Assembly: GCF_003473485.1 (NCBI RefSeq) | Contig: NC_053048.1 | Span: 40,482,755 to 40,546,754 of the forward strand | DNA from: Medicago truncatula | Taxonomy: Eukaryota > Streptophyta > Magnoliopsida > Fabales > Fabaceae | Direction of reading: 5' to 3' | Length of the DNA: 64,000 nucleotides | Part shown: piece by piece, positions 48,858 to 63,213 of the stretch | How the letters are laid out: every line of letters begins with the position of its first letter | How positions within the stretch are numbered: position 1 is the stretch's first letter | Made by a program: the position numbers and the translations under genes | Notes under the pieces: model-generated | Database searches by the model: none | What the model saw: only the letters and a program-made list of their open reading frames with translations | What the model was told of the DNA's origin: nothing

Positions 48858-49876
48858 TTCTTTTTTTTCATTTTATACGTAACTATACACCGGTAGTTAC
48901 TAAATAGTTATAGTTATTGTAACGAAAGATCAACAATGGATGTGTAACCAAAAAAAAGATCAACAATGGATCATGAGAGTGTAGCCTCTTATCAAAATTG
49001 ACTTTAAAAGCACTCCTATAACAATTGGCAACAAGGATGGCTAGAAAACAAGGAAATACTGCTATAACATCTTTTAATTTGGCTTCTCTTAGTTAGTAAA
49101 GTGAGAAAATAAACTGTTGATATTTTAATTTGTGATCAAATGACCGGTTTATGATTTGTTAGTCGGATCAAATAAACTCCAACATTATGTTTTGGTAAAA
49201 AATCTTTGATTACAACTCCATTTACTTTCTAAAAATATATAGTTTTTATATTTTTTAAAAATGTATGTTTATTTTAGTTTGCACTTTGCAAACAAGGAGA
49301 TGAATGAATCATTCGTAAACATTTGTGATAGAGAGTAAGTAGAAAAAATGCATTTCCTAAAATAATGAAAACTGTGATGAAAGTAAACAGACTCTAGCTA
49401 AGTATCTGATATGATTGCACAGAATGACAAGCGTTTTCTAAGTTTTCATTGCAGTGTTGTGAGATACAATGGAAATTCTCGCTCCATCTTCACCACATAT
49501 AAACACAGTAGTTACCAAAAATGAAAAGTGTCTTTCTTTCCAATAATTTAAAAGTTTATCAAGAAATATTCAGTTCAAAGTATAACCATTAATCGATCAT
49601 GTTTTCAAAATTAACCACATTTAACTTCCCAACACAACATCGGCTTGCGCCCACACATCAGCAACAGTTATTGAATAGAAAACGAAGAAAAAGCAAGACA
49701 GGCCACAATATAAATTGTGGAAAACAATGATGTACATTAGGGTTTCTGGGATTTATATCTATCCATTCATAAATAGGAAGGAGACTGCCAAAACCAACTC
49801 GCACAACTAAACAAAATGCCTTTCCCCAGGAAGAAAAGCAAGAAAAATAAAACAAAAATCAAGTTTTTGTTATTAT
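48858..49876. other. non-coding stretch downstream of TAD2
   Basis: AT-rich DNA including the TAD2 3' UTR. No gene was seen. Confidence 0.4.
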
Positions 49877-52732
<2,856 letters not shown>

Positions 52733-53254
52733 CTTAAGCTGATTTAATCGGAATCGGAACACAATAATGCAGAGAACAATGGTTATACTTTATCCTGTTC
52801 CAGTGGCTTGTGTTCTGCACATATGCAATATATAAAATCTTATCCTACATTGACATAGTACAAGCTGCAAATTAACTCTCACATATAAATTCATATATAA
52901 GAATGTAAGAATAGCACAAATTCATAAAAATTGTGAAAAGTGTTTGAATTTTGTAGGTGGAGATGAAAACCCATTAACCCAAAACACAAACTGAGAAGTA
53001 AATTTATGATTTTTACTGTACACACCTTGAACTGTGAGGATTTGCAACTAGCGAGTGTAAGCTGAGACGGGTGTTACGTGAACGGAACTTCTGCCAGAAA
53101 GCTATACACACACGGCGGAGGTGGAAGCAACGGTGGTGGGTGGAGAGCGACGGACGGCGGCGGGCGGGCGCCAGTTCAATGAGATCGTGAATTTTGAAGG
53201 GAAAGAGGGGAAGAGGAACGCACATATTTCCTGTTTTTTTTTTTTTTTTTTTAA
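52733..53254 (-). promoter_or_regulatory. TAD2: TAD2 leader exon and promoter
   Basis: On the minus strand, about 53.03-53.22 kb is GC-rich, leader-like sequence ending TTCAAG followed by a donor (GTGTGTACAG). This suggests a non-coding first exon and a leader intron before the start codon. A 70-codon open frame within it is probably fortuitous. The adjacent T run borders the next MITE. Confidence 0.4.
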
Positions 53255-54114
53255 TGGTTAATTAAGTTTTTGTCCTATAAATATCTGAAATTTTATTTTT
53301 AATCCATATAAAAATAAATCACACATCTTAGTCCCTACAAAATTTTCCGTTAGTGTTTTTAGTCCCTGTTAAATTAAAATTTGTTTAATTATGCTTAAAC
53401 TTCTAAATTTTTAAAAGATTTTTTACAGACATGTTCATACCATCGTAAGACACTCTTTTATAAAATCTTATAGTTTTTTAACATATAATGAATTAAATAT
53501 GAATTTTTCTAAATTTTAAGATTATATTAATGAAAATTTGGACCTAATAATAAAATTTTGAGCTATCTTTTTGCGAAAGAACTTTGTTTAATATTCTAAA
53601 TAAGTATGTAAAAAATATGTTGAAAATTTAAAAGTTTAAGCACAATTAAGTAAATTTTAATTTTACAAGGAATAAAAGTATGTGTTGGTCCCTCTTAAAT
53701 TAAAATTTGTTTAATTATACTTAAACTTTTATATTTTTAAATAATTTTTAACAGACATGTTAAGAACATTATAATAATCTCTTTCATAAAAAATTAGAAT
53801 TTTTTAACATGTAATGAATTAAATATAATTTTTTTAAATGCCAAAAATTCAAGATAAACCTAACAAAAATTTGGACTTAAAAATAAAATTTTGAGCTAAC
53901 TTATTGCGGAGGAATATTTTATAATGTTTTAAACAAGTATGTAAAAAATCATTAAAAAATTTAAAATTTTAAGCATAATTAAACAACATTTAATTTAACA
54001 AGGACTAAAAACACTAACGGAAAATTTTCTAGGGACTAAAAAGTATAATTTGTTTTTATAGGGACTAAAAACAAAACTGCAGATATTTATAGGGACTAAA
54101 AACTTAATTAACCC
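53255..54114. mobile_element. long-TIR MITE with internal duplication
   Basis: The left end 'ggttaattaagtttttgtcc' and the right end are inverted counterparts over about 115 bp ('agtccctacaaaattttccg' against 'cggaaaattttctagggact'). Flanks share TTTTTTTTAA. Inside, a roughly 300-bp block (from 'taaattaaaatttgtttaat') is present twice in tandem. Confidence 0.8.
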
Positions 54115-54398
54115 TTTTTTTTAAAATCAAAAACCCTTAAGTTTTTTTAATCTCAACCCTTTAGTATTTGTTTGCCCTGTGTCGAACATCAAAAGATCTA
54201 AATAGATTAAATTGATAAACTCCGTATAGAGGAAGCCGGATATAAGTAGAGTTCGTAGGCAATTTGAAATTCGATTTTTATGATTGGTAATCCGAAAGAA
54301 GAAAGATTTTATTTAGTTTAAATTATGAAGTAGAGTTTCCTCAAAAAATTAGTTCGAAAAAGAAATATAAAGAAAAGAAAATAGGTTGAAAAGAAATA

Positions 54399-54473
54399 TA
54401 CTCTCTGTTCTTATATTTAATCACTTTTTTATTAAATGCAAAGAGTGCTTACATATAGGAATGGATGGAGTAA
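54399..54473. mobile_element. short Stowaway-like MITE
   Basis: It begins 'atactctctgttcttatatt' and ends 'aatggatggagtaat', a diverged Stowaway inverted repeat about 75 bp long. Confidence 0.45.
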
Positions 54474-54569
54474 TAGAAAATAAAATGAGAGTTTAGAAAA
54501 AACGCATCTAAAGTTAAGATGTGTTTTTCTTTTTTTCTTTCTATTTTTATATCATGGTTTGATATAGAG

Positions 54570-55085
54570 AAAATCAAAACCTCGCTCAATATAACATTGC
54601 TCCTTATGATTCAACAATAATATCAGAGCCGAGGTTTGACTGAATCATTGTGTCGAAAGTCTTCTTAACAAAGAGTGCGGCGTGTCGCATTGAACGCTTT
54701 ATATGTGAGAGGACCCATAAATCTAATGTTTTAAGATTTTGGGTTAAAGTGTGAGGTCTCCTTCACTTATATGACTGTTAAATGACCGATGTGATGATCC
54801 CCCAGACCCCTCATGATCCAACAGTGGAATCAGAGTCGAGGTTCAACAAAGGTTCGACCGAATCCTTGGGTCGAAAGTCTTTCTGATCAAGGGTGTTCAA
54901 GTAAATCTTTCGTAAAGAATAGATGGGCTCACACTGGAGGAGGAAATTAGAAGTATATAAAGTGTGAGTAATATGTCTCACGTCAGATGAGATTGTTAAA
55001 TAACTTATAGGTGAAGAAACTCATAAACTTAATGTCTTAAAATTTTGGGTTAAAGTGTGATGTATCTCTCACTTAAATTAAATCT
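54570..55085 (+). mobile_element. TRIM-type retroelement remnant
   Basis: A primer-binding-like 'atatcagagccgaggtttga' (54.61 kb) and a second 'gaatcagagtcgaggttc' (54.83 kb) accompany two related LTR-like blocks. Each has 'cataaa(t/c)ttaatgt...ttttgggttaaagtgtga' (about 54.72 and 55.02 kb). The LTR text matches, inverted, the element at 11.5-11.8 kb in BRF1. There is no coding sequence. Confidence 0.55.
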
Positions 55086-55370
55086 TAAACGATTGTTTAA
55101 GCCCTATTTGAGATCAGAATAGTATATGGTGAGTAGTTGATTAATATAAACAAAAGTTAAAATATATTTGATCTAAATTAAATCAAATATTTATTTTTTA
55201 GTTATACTTAAAGATTGGAGGGAGTATGTAGCATGGGAAAGGAGCACGATTTTCCTTTTCCTTTCACTATTCTGGTCATCAAGTGCGCGTAAAGTGAGTG
55301 TAATATGAATATCCATTGTTGTCGTCGTTGAATAAAAGGTTCAAATGGATCTTGAAATTAAAATGAGTTT

Positions 55371-55660
55371 CTCCCTCCGTCCCATTTTAACTGAACTTTT
55401 AATTCATTTCACATATATTAAGAAAAAGTGTATAAGTGAAAGAGAGAGAAAAATAGTTTTGAGTGTCTTGTTAAGTATTGATGTATTCTCCACTATCATA
55501 GATGCAAAGTGGAATATACTGAATTGTAAGTTGTGAAAGTAGTATTAATTAGAATTATAAAGGAAAAAATAATTAATATTGTATTGAAAAGTGAAATGAC
55601 TCAGTTATTTTGGAACACTTTTTTTTTGTAAATGACTCAGTTATTGTGAGACGGAGGGAG
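55371..55660. mobile_element. Stowaway MITE, 290 bp
   Basis: It starts CTCCCTCCGTCCCATTTTAA and ends GTGAGACGGAGGGAG. The paralogous sequence at about 57.63 kb reads straight through ('gaatgagttcattaaaag'), so the empty site is preserved in the window. Confidence 0.9.
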
Positions 55661-55989
55661 TAGTTCATAAAAAAAGACTTGACCTTCAAAGCTTCACCTA
55701 CTACATATCCGTGGAAATTCTCTAAGAATTCTCCTCAGTATTTTTTTTTGCTTAAAATATTGTCTTTTTTAATCATTAATTAGTTTTGTCTTATTGCTAT
55801 TTTGCGTTTAAAATTTAACTAGTAATTAGTGAGTAATTTCATTGGAAATTAAAATGTTTTTTTATCAGAAAAGATTGAATCACTAGAGTTTATGGTGTTT
55901 AAAAAACCTAAAATTAGTTGGACTAGTGACCTATATTTTTCAAATAGGAAAATTCATGGAAAGTTAATTAAAGTGATAATCTTACAACA

Positions 55990-56655
55990 TTAATGTTGTT
56001 AGTGTAGTTAATGTTTATAACATCATGGGAGTAGAAACCAATCATTTTCATGGCCTTATGGCCTTCATTTTCTGGACTCATTGGTTTCCTTCAAATTAGT
56101 TATCCAGATAATCCCACTGCATTTCATGTCCATCCAAAGACAATGTTTGTCACTATTGCTAGCTTTTCTACTATATTGCTTGGTCTTCTGGATTAATATT
56201 AAGTTTACCACGACAAGAATTGATACACTCATGGAAGTGTTTGGCTCACTTTCAATAGTTTCTTTGGTGTTGATCGATGTTCCTCCCAAACAATTGGACA
56301 TTATCAGGATACATTATCATATACACGATATGGTTCATTTGTTATAGAGAAAATATATTTGTACAACCATTTAGTGATAACTTTTGTCACAACTTTCTCT
56401 TTCATATTCACATTATGTTTTTACTTTATTTCTCTATTGCATTGATTTTTGTACCAATACCTACTTTTCTTTTATAAATTCATGGTTGTCAAATAAGTTG
56501 TCAATCAAACGATTGTTCAAATAACACATCTCTTGTTATATACTACTACTTGTCATGACCAAACACAGTTTTATTGGCTACGTCCACGAATGAGAAGGAA
56601 GTTGCCACCACTCGTGCCAAATACTTCATTTGGAGATATATAGACCTCAAAAGAT
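55990..56655 (+). pseudogene. broken copy of the four-helix membrane protein gene
   Basis: It follows the intact gene at 58573-59082 closely (LIGFLQISYPDNPTAFHVHP, KTMFVTIASF), but the promoter, start codon and about 20 N-terminal codons are missing. There are single-base frameshifts after TIASF and near VLIDVPP, and a 186-bp MITE interrupts the fourth helix. The final segment (RPRMRRKLPPLVPNTS) is still recognisable after the MITE. Confidence 0.85.
56347..56532. mobile_element. hAT-like MITE inside the pseudogene
   Basis: It is flanked by an exact 8-bp duplication TTGTTATA, as made by hAT transposases. Ends are GAGA...TCTC with related inner sequence ('tttgtacaacc' against 'gattgttcaaa'). 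The intact paralogue is uninterrupted at this point. Confidence 0.85.
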
Positions 56656-56819
56656 CGAAAAAGAATAATAAATATTAAATGATGGTAAAACTCGTTTGGC
56701 AATTAAATTTCCTATTCACTTTTTGTGTTTTATCTATTTTTCAATGAAGTCTAGAACTAAATATATCCGAATTCCCTAGATTTTATGCATTAAATAATTT
56801 TTAAGGGATGTATTAAGAG

Positions 56820-57065
56820 TGAATCGTCAACTTCGTCCCTGAATTTTTACGGGTCGGTCAACTTCGTCCTTCAATTATGCGAAATATCAATTTAATCCCT
56901 GAATTTATTAAATGTCAATCAAGTTAGTCCTTCTGTTCAAACGGAGCATTAACGGGGCTGACATGACCGTTAACCTTTCACATGTCAGACGCCACGTAGG
57001 CAGGGACTAATTTGGCCGATAATAACAAACATTTCGAAGGACTAAATTGATTGATTTGCAGAAAA
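56820..57065. mobile_element. partial MITE (rice-type 'fixed phrase' repeat)
   Basis: Text such as 'cgtccctgaatttttacggg', 'ttaatccctgaatttattaa' and 'aggcagggactaatttggcc' is the usual terminal sequence of long-TIR MITEs. A clear inverted partner could not be defined. Confidence 0.4.
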
Positions 57066-57540
57066 TGTTTTGGCTTTCTTCCCAAATGGCTCTTTTCTTC
57101 CCCAATAGCTCTTTCTTCCCCAATTGTATAAAATTGAACCTTAATTACACAAACGAGTTTGATGGTTCACTCGATGTATTAAATAATTTATTCTTTATTT
57201 ATTTACCTTCTTTATTTCATCAAACGAGTCTCTCTAAATCTTCAAAAAAAATGAGTCTCTCAAATATTTCAGACGATCTAAACTCTAAATGTATGCTTGA
57301 TAATTGTAGTGGTACTATAGGAAGATCTGTTACCAATAGTAATATATGTTACAGATAAAATAAAATTATTATACAATTTTGAAGTCTATAACTTTAACAT
57401 TTCTTTTCTATCTTAAAATAATTATCACTTTATAATACAAATGTAACATTTTGTTTAAAAAAAATATAAATGCAATATTTATTTATTTTTGCCACTAATC
57501 TACCCTTATTTATTGAATTTTACTCCACTAACACTACTGT
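57066..57540. other. non-coding stretch
   Basis: AT-rich; a 103-codon open frame (57047-57358) has no recognisable domain and overlaps the MITE-like text. Confidence 0.35.
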
Positions 57541-57544
57541 AATT

Positions 57545-57720
57545 ATCGGAGCGATTGTAATATGAATATCGATTGTTGGATTAGTTGAATAAAAAGGTCA
57601 AAGTGATTTTTCAAAGTTATATGAATGAGTTCATTAAAAGATTTGACCTTCAAGGCTTTACCTACTGCATATCCGTGGAAGTTCTCGAAGGATTCTCCCC
57701 ATCACTTGTTTAAAAGATGT
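57545..57720 (+). repeat. duplicated upstream flank of the membrane-protein gene
   Basis: It matches 55.29-55.74 kb outside the Stowaway insertion ('tgtaatatgaatat', 'acttgaccttcaaagctt' and 'acatatccgtggaaattctc' versions). This shows that the duplication includes upstream DNA as well as the gene. Confidence 0.8.
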
Positions 57721-57760
57721 CTATTTTAATCATGTTTTTGTCCGATTGATTTTTTCCTAA

Positions 57761-57952
57761 GAGGCAAAAACAGTAATATTTTGACAACCATTTTGTGACA
57801 ACCTATATGACAACTTTATCTCTCATACTCACATTATTTTTTAACTTTCTCTCTCTATTACTTTGGTTTTCGTGTCACTATCTATTTTCCTTTGTAAATT
57901 AGTGGTTGTCACAAAAATTGTCCCTCAAATAGTTGTTCAAATAACACACCTC
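57761..57952. mobile_element. hAT-like MITE, second copy
   Basis: Related over its whole length to 56347-56532 ('gacaaccatttt', 'cacattatttttt', 'gttgttcaaataacacacct'). Ends are GAGG...CCTC. A clean target duplication is not visible. Confidence 0.75.
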
Positions 57953-58079
57953 TAATATTAAACCTCCTCAAGAAGCACAATGTGTGCTTAAAGAGGTCAA
58001 AAAGTAACCATTCCAAACAATCGACAACCACCCAGAGAAATAAAATAAAAAAGACAAAATTACACATAAATATAACCAA

Positions 58080-58313
58080 TGCAAGTCAATGAAAATCGAC
58101 ACAAAAGATAATAATTTTGTGAGTCTTCAACTACCATAAAAAATGAAATTTGATGTGATTAAATAACTGCTCTAACGTCAGCTCCTTATAACGAAAAATT
58201 CTAACACTATACTCATTCCAAATTATCCAGATACAAGCCATTGAGATGATCTGAAGATAAAAACAAACATCTTTACTGCTTAGCGCATACACACTATCAA
58301 ATTGTTGTGACAA
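58080..58313 (-). mobile_element. LINE C-terminal fragment
   Basis: The minus-strand frame includes YLQIISMACIWIIWNEYSVR, followed by IFRYKELTLEQLFNHIKFHF. This matches the W.A..W.IW..RN.RIF......(V/L)E.L...IK segment near the C-terminus of plant L1 LINEs. It is the same domain as in the LINE at 24.54-25.36 kb. Confidence 0.6.
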
Positions 58314-58572
58314 ATGTCATATAGGCATATATCTCTTTGTGGGTTTGTGCATATATCACCAGAGTTTTATTGTGTTAAAAAAATCTAAAATAGTTGGGCT
58401 AATTAACTATTTCTTTTTCTTCAAATAGGAAAATTCAAAGAAAGTTAATAATATAAGTGATATTGTTTCAACACGCACAGTATGAGTGTATGACTATGAG
58501 TATTGACCAATGACTATATATAGAGAGGTTGCATCTACCATTCTGGCTCAACTGAAAAGAAAGAAAAAAAAC

Positions 58573-59082
58573 ATGGCTAGTGTTATGAGACCAAGATCCA
58601 GTTTTAATCAAGGTCATGAAGTGACAATCAATATTGTGAGTGTTGTTAATGTTTATAACATCATGGGTGTAGAAACCAATCCTTTTCATGGCCTTATGGC
58701 CTTCATTTTCTTTGTACTCATTGGTTTCCTTCAAATTAGTTATCCAGATAATCCCACTGCATTTCATGTCCATCCAAAGACAATGTTTGTCTCTATTGCT
58801 AGCTTTCTACTATATTGTTTGGTCTTTTGGATTAAGATTAAGTTTACCACAACAAGAATTGATACACTCATAGAAGTGTTTGGTTCACTTTCAATAGTTT
58901 CTTTGGTGTTAATGTTCCTTCCAAACAATTGGGGAGTATGTTCATACATTATCATATACACAGCATGGTTCATTTGTTATGTGCTACTTCTCATGAACAG
59001 ACACTGTTTTGTTGGGGTACGTCCACAAATGAGAAGGAAGTTGCGACCACTCCTGCCAAATACTTCAATAGATTTGAATTAA
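58573..59082 (+). CDS. small four-helix membrane protein, 169 aa, function unknown
   Basis: I do not recognise a named family. Single exon. Hydrophobic segments lie at about residues 39-57, 70-88, 99-116 and 121-140. The N-terminus is short and polar (MASVMRPRSSFNQGHE) and the C-terminal tail is basic (RPQMRRKLRPL). The loop between helices 1 and 2 has NPTAFHVHPKTM. The ATG chosen follows a TATA-like 'actatatatagagagg' about 55 bp upstream and starts the polar N-terminus. An upstream in-frame ATG at 58510 would add 21 unusual residues and lies inside the TATA-like text. The open frame is intact while its neighbour copy is broken, which suggests it is under selection. Confidence 0.7.
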   Translation: MASVMRPRSSFNQGHEVTINIVSVVNVYNIMGVETNPFHGLMAFIFFVLIGFLQISYPDNPTAFHVHPKTMFVSIASFLLYCLVFWIKIKFTTTRIDTLIEVFGSLSIVSLVLMFLPNNWGVCSYIIIYTAWFICYVLLLMNRHCFVGVRPQMRRKLRPLLPNTSIDLN

Positions 59083-60459
59083 TCATTACACTTTTTCAAG
59101 AGTTTGGCCGATTGAGTTGAAATTCTCTTGGTTTCTCTCCCATAAAGTTTGAAAAAATTAAATTATAGTGAAACTAATTTGAGGATGGAGTTCGCTATTC
59201 GCTAGTTGTGTTGCATCTATTTTCTAACCAAGTCTTGAAATAAAGATATTCTCAATTCCATTAGATTTCTTGTTTTGAATCCTCTCAAATGTTTTAAGAG
59301 GTCCATTTGAGGAGAGAAATAGAAGAGAAATGCAAATCTATGTATTAAATATTTTAATTACTAAGTTATTATCTTTATTTCTACAAATGAGTCTCTCAAT
59401 ATTTCCAATCTTGAAAATCATTCCAATTTTACCATTCCATTTTTTCTTTTCTTTTTATTTAGCAGCACTTGTCGTTTTAGAAGCTGTGGCATATTAACAA
59501 TAATGATAATTTTTTATTTTATTTTTATTAACTTGATTTAATTATTTTTTTACAAAAACTTGATTAATAATAATGATGATAATATTAATAATAATAATAG
59601 TAAATATAATTATTATTATAGTGCAATATTATAAGTTAGTGTGTAATATATATTATATCACTTAGATAAACTTTAGCTTAGTGGTTGAACCTCTCAAGAT
59701 CAGACCATGAATACAAGTACAATCCCTTTGTTAGCCATTTTTGCATTTAGAAGAATCTCAGTTTTAAGTAACAGGAGTAATATTAATATATACTTTTTTT
59801 TGAAGTAAATATTAATATATACTTGTTTATTCTTCCATCCAACAAGATAAAATAATCAAGTCAATAGAGCGTGAAATTCAATATTCTTCAACCATAAAGA
59901 AAACTAGTGTAGTTTGTACTAGAAGAAAAAGGAAATATTGTTAACCTTTTCTATTTTGAAGACAAAGAAAATATTGTTGGATGGAAGAACATATTGTTTT
60001 TTTCTTCACTTTATTACTAGGAAAATCATCATTACTTTTAAATTCTTCTAGAGGGATCGTACGTGAAATTCTTCTAAAATTTTCCAGTGTAATAATAATA
60101 ATATTCACTTCTATATATAAATCAATAACTTTTTTGTTTATAAAGGAGACCTTAGCCTGCATTAACAAAAAAAAAGTTGAGAGGTAGAATCCATCATGAT
60201 ATATGAACAAAGAATTAAGAAGCGGAGCAACATGCACAGCAGCACAGTAGTAATCGAAAAAAGAAGCTGCAAAACCACATTGAACCAACATATTAATACA
60301 CTTATTAGTTGAAGGTAGAAGATGAAGAAAGAAAGAAAAAATTAATTGTTGTTGGTACACAGTAAGTTACAATAGACACGTATAATCTAGTGGTCATATT
60401 TTTAAAAAGTAGATCAAACAGTTTAAATTAAAAAATTTAATAAGGGACCACTCTTAAGG
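59083..60459. other. non-coding stretch
   Basis: AT-rich with simple repeats, including AATAAT-type runs near 59.58-59.63 kb. A sequence around 'gaaaatattgttggatggaag' near 59.97 kb resembles text at about 59.83 kb. No gene was seen. Confidence 0.4.
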
Positions 60460-61340
60460 TTGGTCCACCATAGACATTTGTGGTTAAACTTAACAGCCAA
60501 AGATTTATTGGGGCGGAGGAAAAAGCGAGGGACTAAAACGTGAGTTTTATTAATTGTGGGGCCAAAATGAAAACTTGAAATTATTTAGGGGACTAATGGA
60601 TCAAATAAGCCTACATAATATTCATCAAATTCATCTCTTAAAGCCCCAAAAAATTTTCAATTTCTTCATCATAACCATTATCGTCATAATCATCATCAAT
60701 TTTCTCCACCGTAATCAAAAGCCATATAATGAAAAATTAAAAGCCAAACTCAAAATTTGAAAGAAAAAAAAAATTCCAAAATATGTGTTGATGGTTTGTC
60801 TTGGACCAACCTTAGTCTTGTCATGGTATTGTCCCATCCTTATAGAACCTGAACCTCGTCGTGTTTGATCGCGTTTTTGGGTTTAAGGTTTGACTTGAGT
60901 TTAAAAATTGACCTGAACTAATGTTAGGATCGAAATCCGATCTCATACAACTTACTTAAGCCGTCTTTTGTACATCCCTACCTCTCATCTTTTCAAAGTC
61001 AATTTTTTTTATCACCCCTTAATTCAATCCAAAAATCACCTACACCCATTTAATTTATTTATTTTTCATAAAAAAAATGGGTTTGTACTATTATTTGTTT
61101 GATGATGATTCTCTTGTGGTGCAAATCTGTTTTAAAAAATGGGTTTTGATTGGAATTTTTCTGGGACAAAAATTGGGGATTTTTATTTCAATTTTCTTGT
61201 GGTTCCAATTTGTTTTAAGAAAGAGGTTTTGATAATAGTGATGATGATGGTTGGGATGAAGAAATTGGAAATTCTTTCTAGGTTTTACGAGACGAAGATG
61301 ATAAATTTTATGTATCAATGATATGAACTCCTTAAACATT
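60460..61340. mobile_element. possible foldback element
   Basis: The sequence at 60.62-60.72 kb ('caatttcttcatcataacca' and neighbours) has an inverted, diverged counterpart at 61.22-61.33 kb. MITE-like phrases ('agggactaaaacgtgagttt', 'ggggactaatggatc') lie at the left side. The ends could not be fixed. Confidence 0.35.
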
Positions 61341-62768
61341 ATCTTTATAGATTTTTTAATAAAAATAAATTAAAAGAATAAAATTTGTTGATGTGCAGCA
61401 TCCAACATTATCGTTATGTCATTTCTTAACTTTATGATTTTATCAATCTCACCACTCATCCAAACATACAATTAAACTATATAGCACATGTTGCACGGCC
61501 TTTGAATCTGAACACATAGGGTCACTCATATACTTAGGATGTCACATTGTCACTCGCTTTTGCCTCAATCACTCACTTGACCGTGGCCCTTAGGTGGAGA
61601 GTAGTGTACCTTATATTTGTGCTAGCTAGAGAAAAGAGAAATTGTAGTATAGAGTATAACCTTAATTGGTGTGCTGTCGCACAATGAAAGGGTGAGACAC
61701 TAAAGTTAGGGGTATGTGTGGGGTTTCAGAATCAGAGGCAAACACTGTCTCTGGCTACACTGCCACTAATTGCATGCAAATGCAAATGCAAATGCAATGC
61801 AATCCAGTCCTCCATATAGTGAGTGAGGGCAGAGGAGAAGACTACTACTACTACTAGCTAATGTAAGTGCTCCCACTTCTCTTTATCCCACGCTGCATAT
61901 CACTCACGTCATTTCTCTTGATTCTCCTTTCTATATTACCTTGTTTCCCACCATGCCCTCTATTCTTCTAATTTGCTCGCTTTTTTATTTGGGTGCAAAG
62001 AATCTGCTCTCTTTATCAGTTTATCTTCCCACATTATTCATGCAAGTACTTTATATGTAACACCAACATTGAGAATAGTTAACAATTTTTTATTATCATA
62101 TTAATTTATATTTATATATAATATAAATAAAGGATACCAATTGGTAGAATATACCTTTTTTTTTTTTTTATTTACACTTCGATTCAAATTATTTTAATTG
62201 TAAGTTTTATTTTTCTTTATTGAATTTAATATTTGATATGTCAGGTCAAAAGGAAAATTTTGATATGTGGCTCAATGAGTCACACGATATTATTTTTAAT
62301 TTTTTTTTGAGTGGGAGAAGCCATCTCAATAGCTTGCTACTGAGCTTCTCATGCGTGTCTAGCATTGCGCTATTGCATGGATCTGACGCACCACACACAA
62401 TAAATATATCATGTATATTGTCTTAATTTAGTGTTTGAAGATGACAAGTTAATTTTAAAACTTATCATAGTATCCTGCCTCACTAATTATAATGTTTATC
62501 TTGGATATCAGTTGAGTAACAAAGTAACAGAATATGATAAGAAAAAAATTTATTGACATATCCTTATAAAATATAAATATTGAAATATAATAAAATATAG
62601 ATATAAATAAAAGAAAACTAAAATAATTTGACATGAAATAATAAAATAATAAAATTCACTGAAATTATAATGTTTGAAAATTATTATTAAAAATTAAAAA
62701 AATATGAATATTAATTTAAATTTTTAACAATTTAAATATTATTTTCTTGTATGAGTAGTTTTTTGATT

Positions 62769-62770
62769 TA

Positions 62771-62819
<49 letters not shown>
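62769..62819. repeat. (AT)n microsatellite
   Basis: About 50 bp of nearly pure AT repeat. Confidence 0.95.
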
Positions 62820-62822
<3 letters not shown>

Positions 62823-62956
62823 GTATTATTTACTATGTAATTATTTCAGAAGGGTAATCATCGTTTAAATATGATATGTGGTGGTCGGAGTTTGAAATCG
62901 ATACCTTGCATAAATTATGCATTGTCCCTATCAACTGAGTTAAGTCCACAATCACT

Positions 62957-62958
<2 letters not shown>
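62820..62958. repeat. dispersed legume repeat fragment
   Basis: The sequence 'ggagtttgaaatcgatacct' followed by 'gcattgtccctatcaactga' is a diverged form of the phrase also seen near 46.99 kb. It is enclosed by two (AT)n tracts. Confidence 0.4.

Positions 62959-62959
<1 letters not shown>

Positions 62960-63000
<41 letters not shown>
62960..63000. repeat. (AT)n microsatellite
   Basis: About 40 bp of pure AT repeat, 213 bp upstream of the zinc-finger start codon. Confidence 0.95.
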
Positions 63001-63003
<3 letters not shown>

Positions 63004-63213
63004 TTAGGATCCGTTGACATCAGGTATAAGTCTAATGACTTACACCAAATCTTATCCGTCAATTTTACTTAATCCAATGGCTTCCATCTATCAAATTAAA
63101 AGAAGTCAAAAGTGAGACACATACGATTCCCTCTCCCTTCTCTTGTCATATAAGACCTTGCTCTACTTGACTCATTATTCAAATCAGTGTTCAATGCTGT
63201 AGGAGTGATACAC

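Larger units (their letters stand above)
61341..63213 (+). promoter_or_regulatory. upstream region of the zinc-finger gene
   Basis: Contains a run of 'gcaaat' units with 'tgcatgca' near 61.77 kb, a pyrimidine-rich stretch at 61.87-62.03 kb, two (AT)n tracts and a legume repeat fragment between them. No additional gene was seen. Confidence 0.35.

Noticed and set aside
53013..53225. 70-codon open frame as a gene
   Set aside because: It coincides with the GC-rich TAD2 leader on the same strand; no domain seen.
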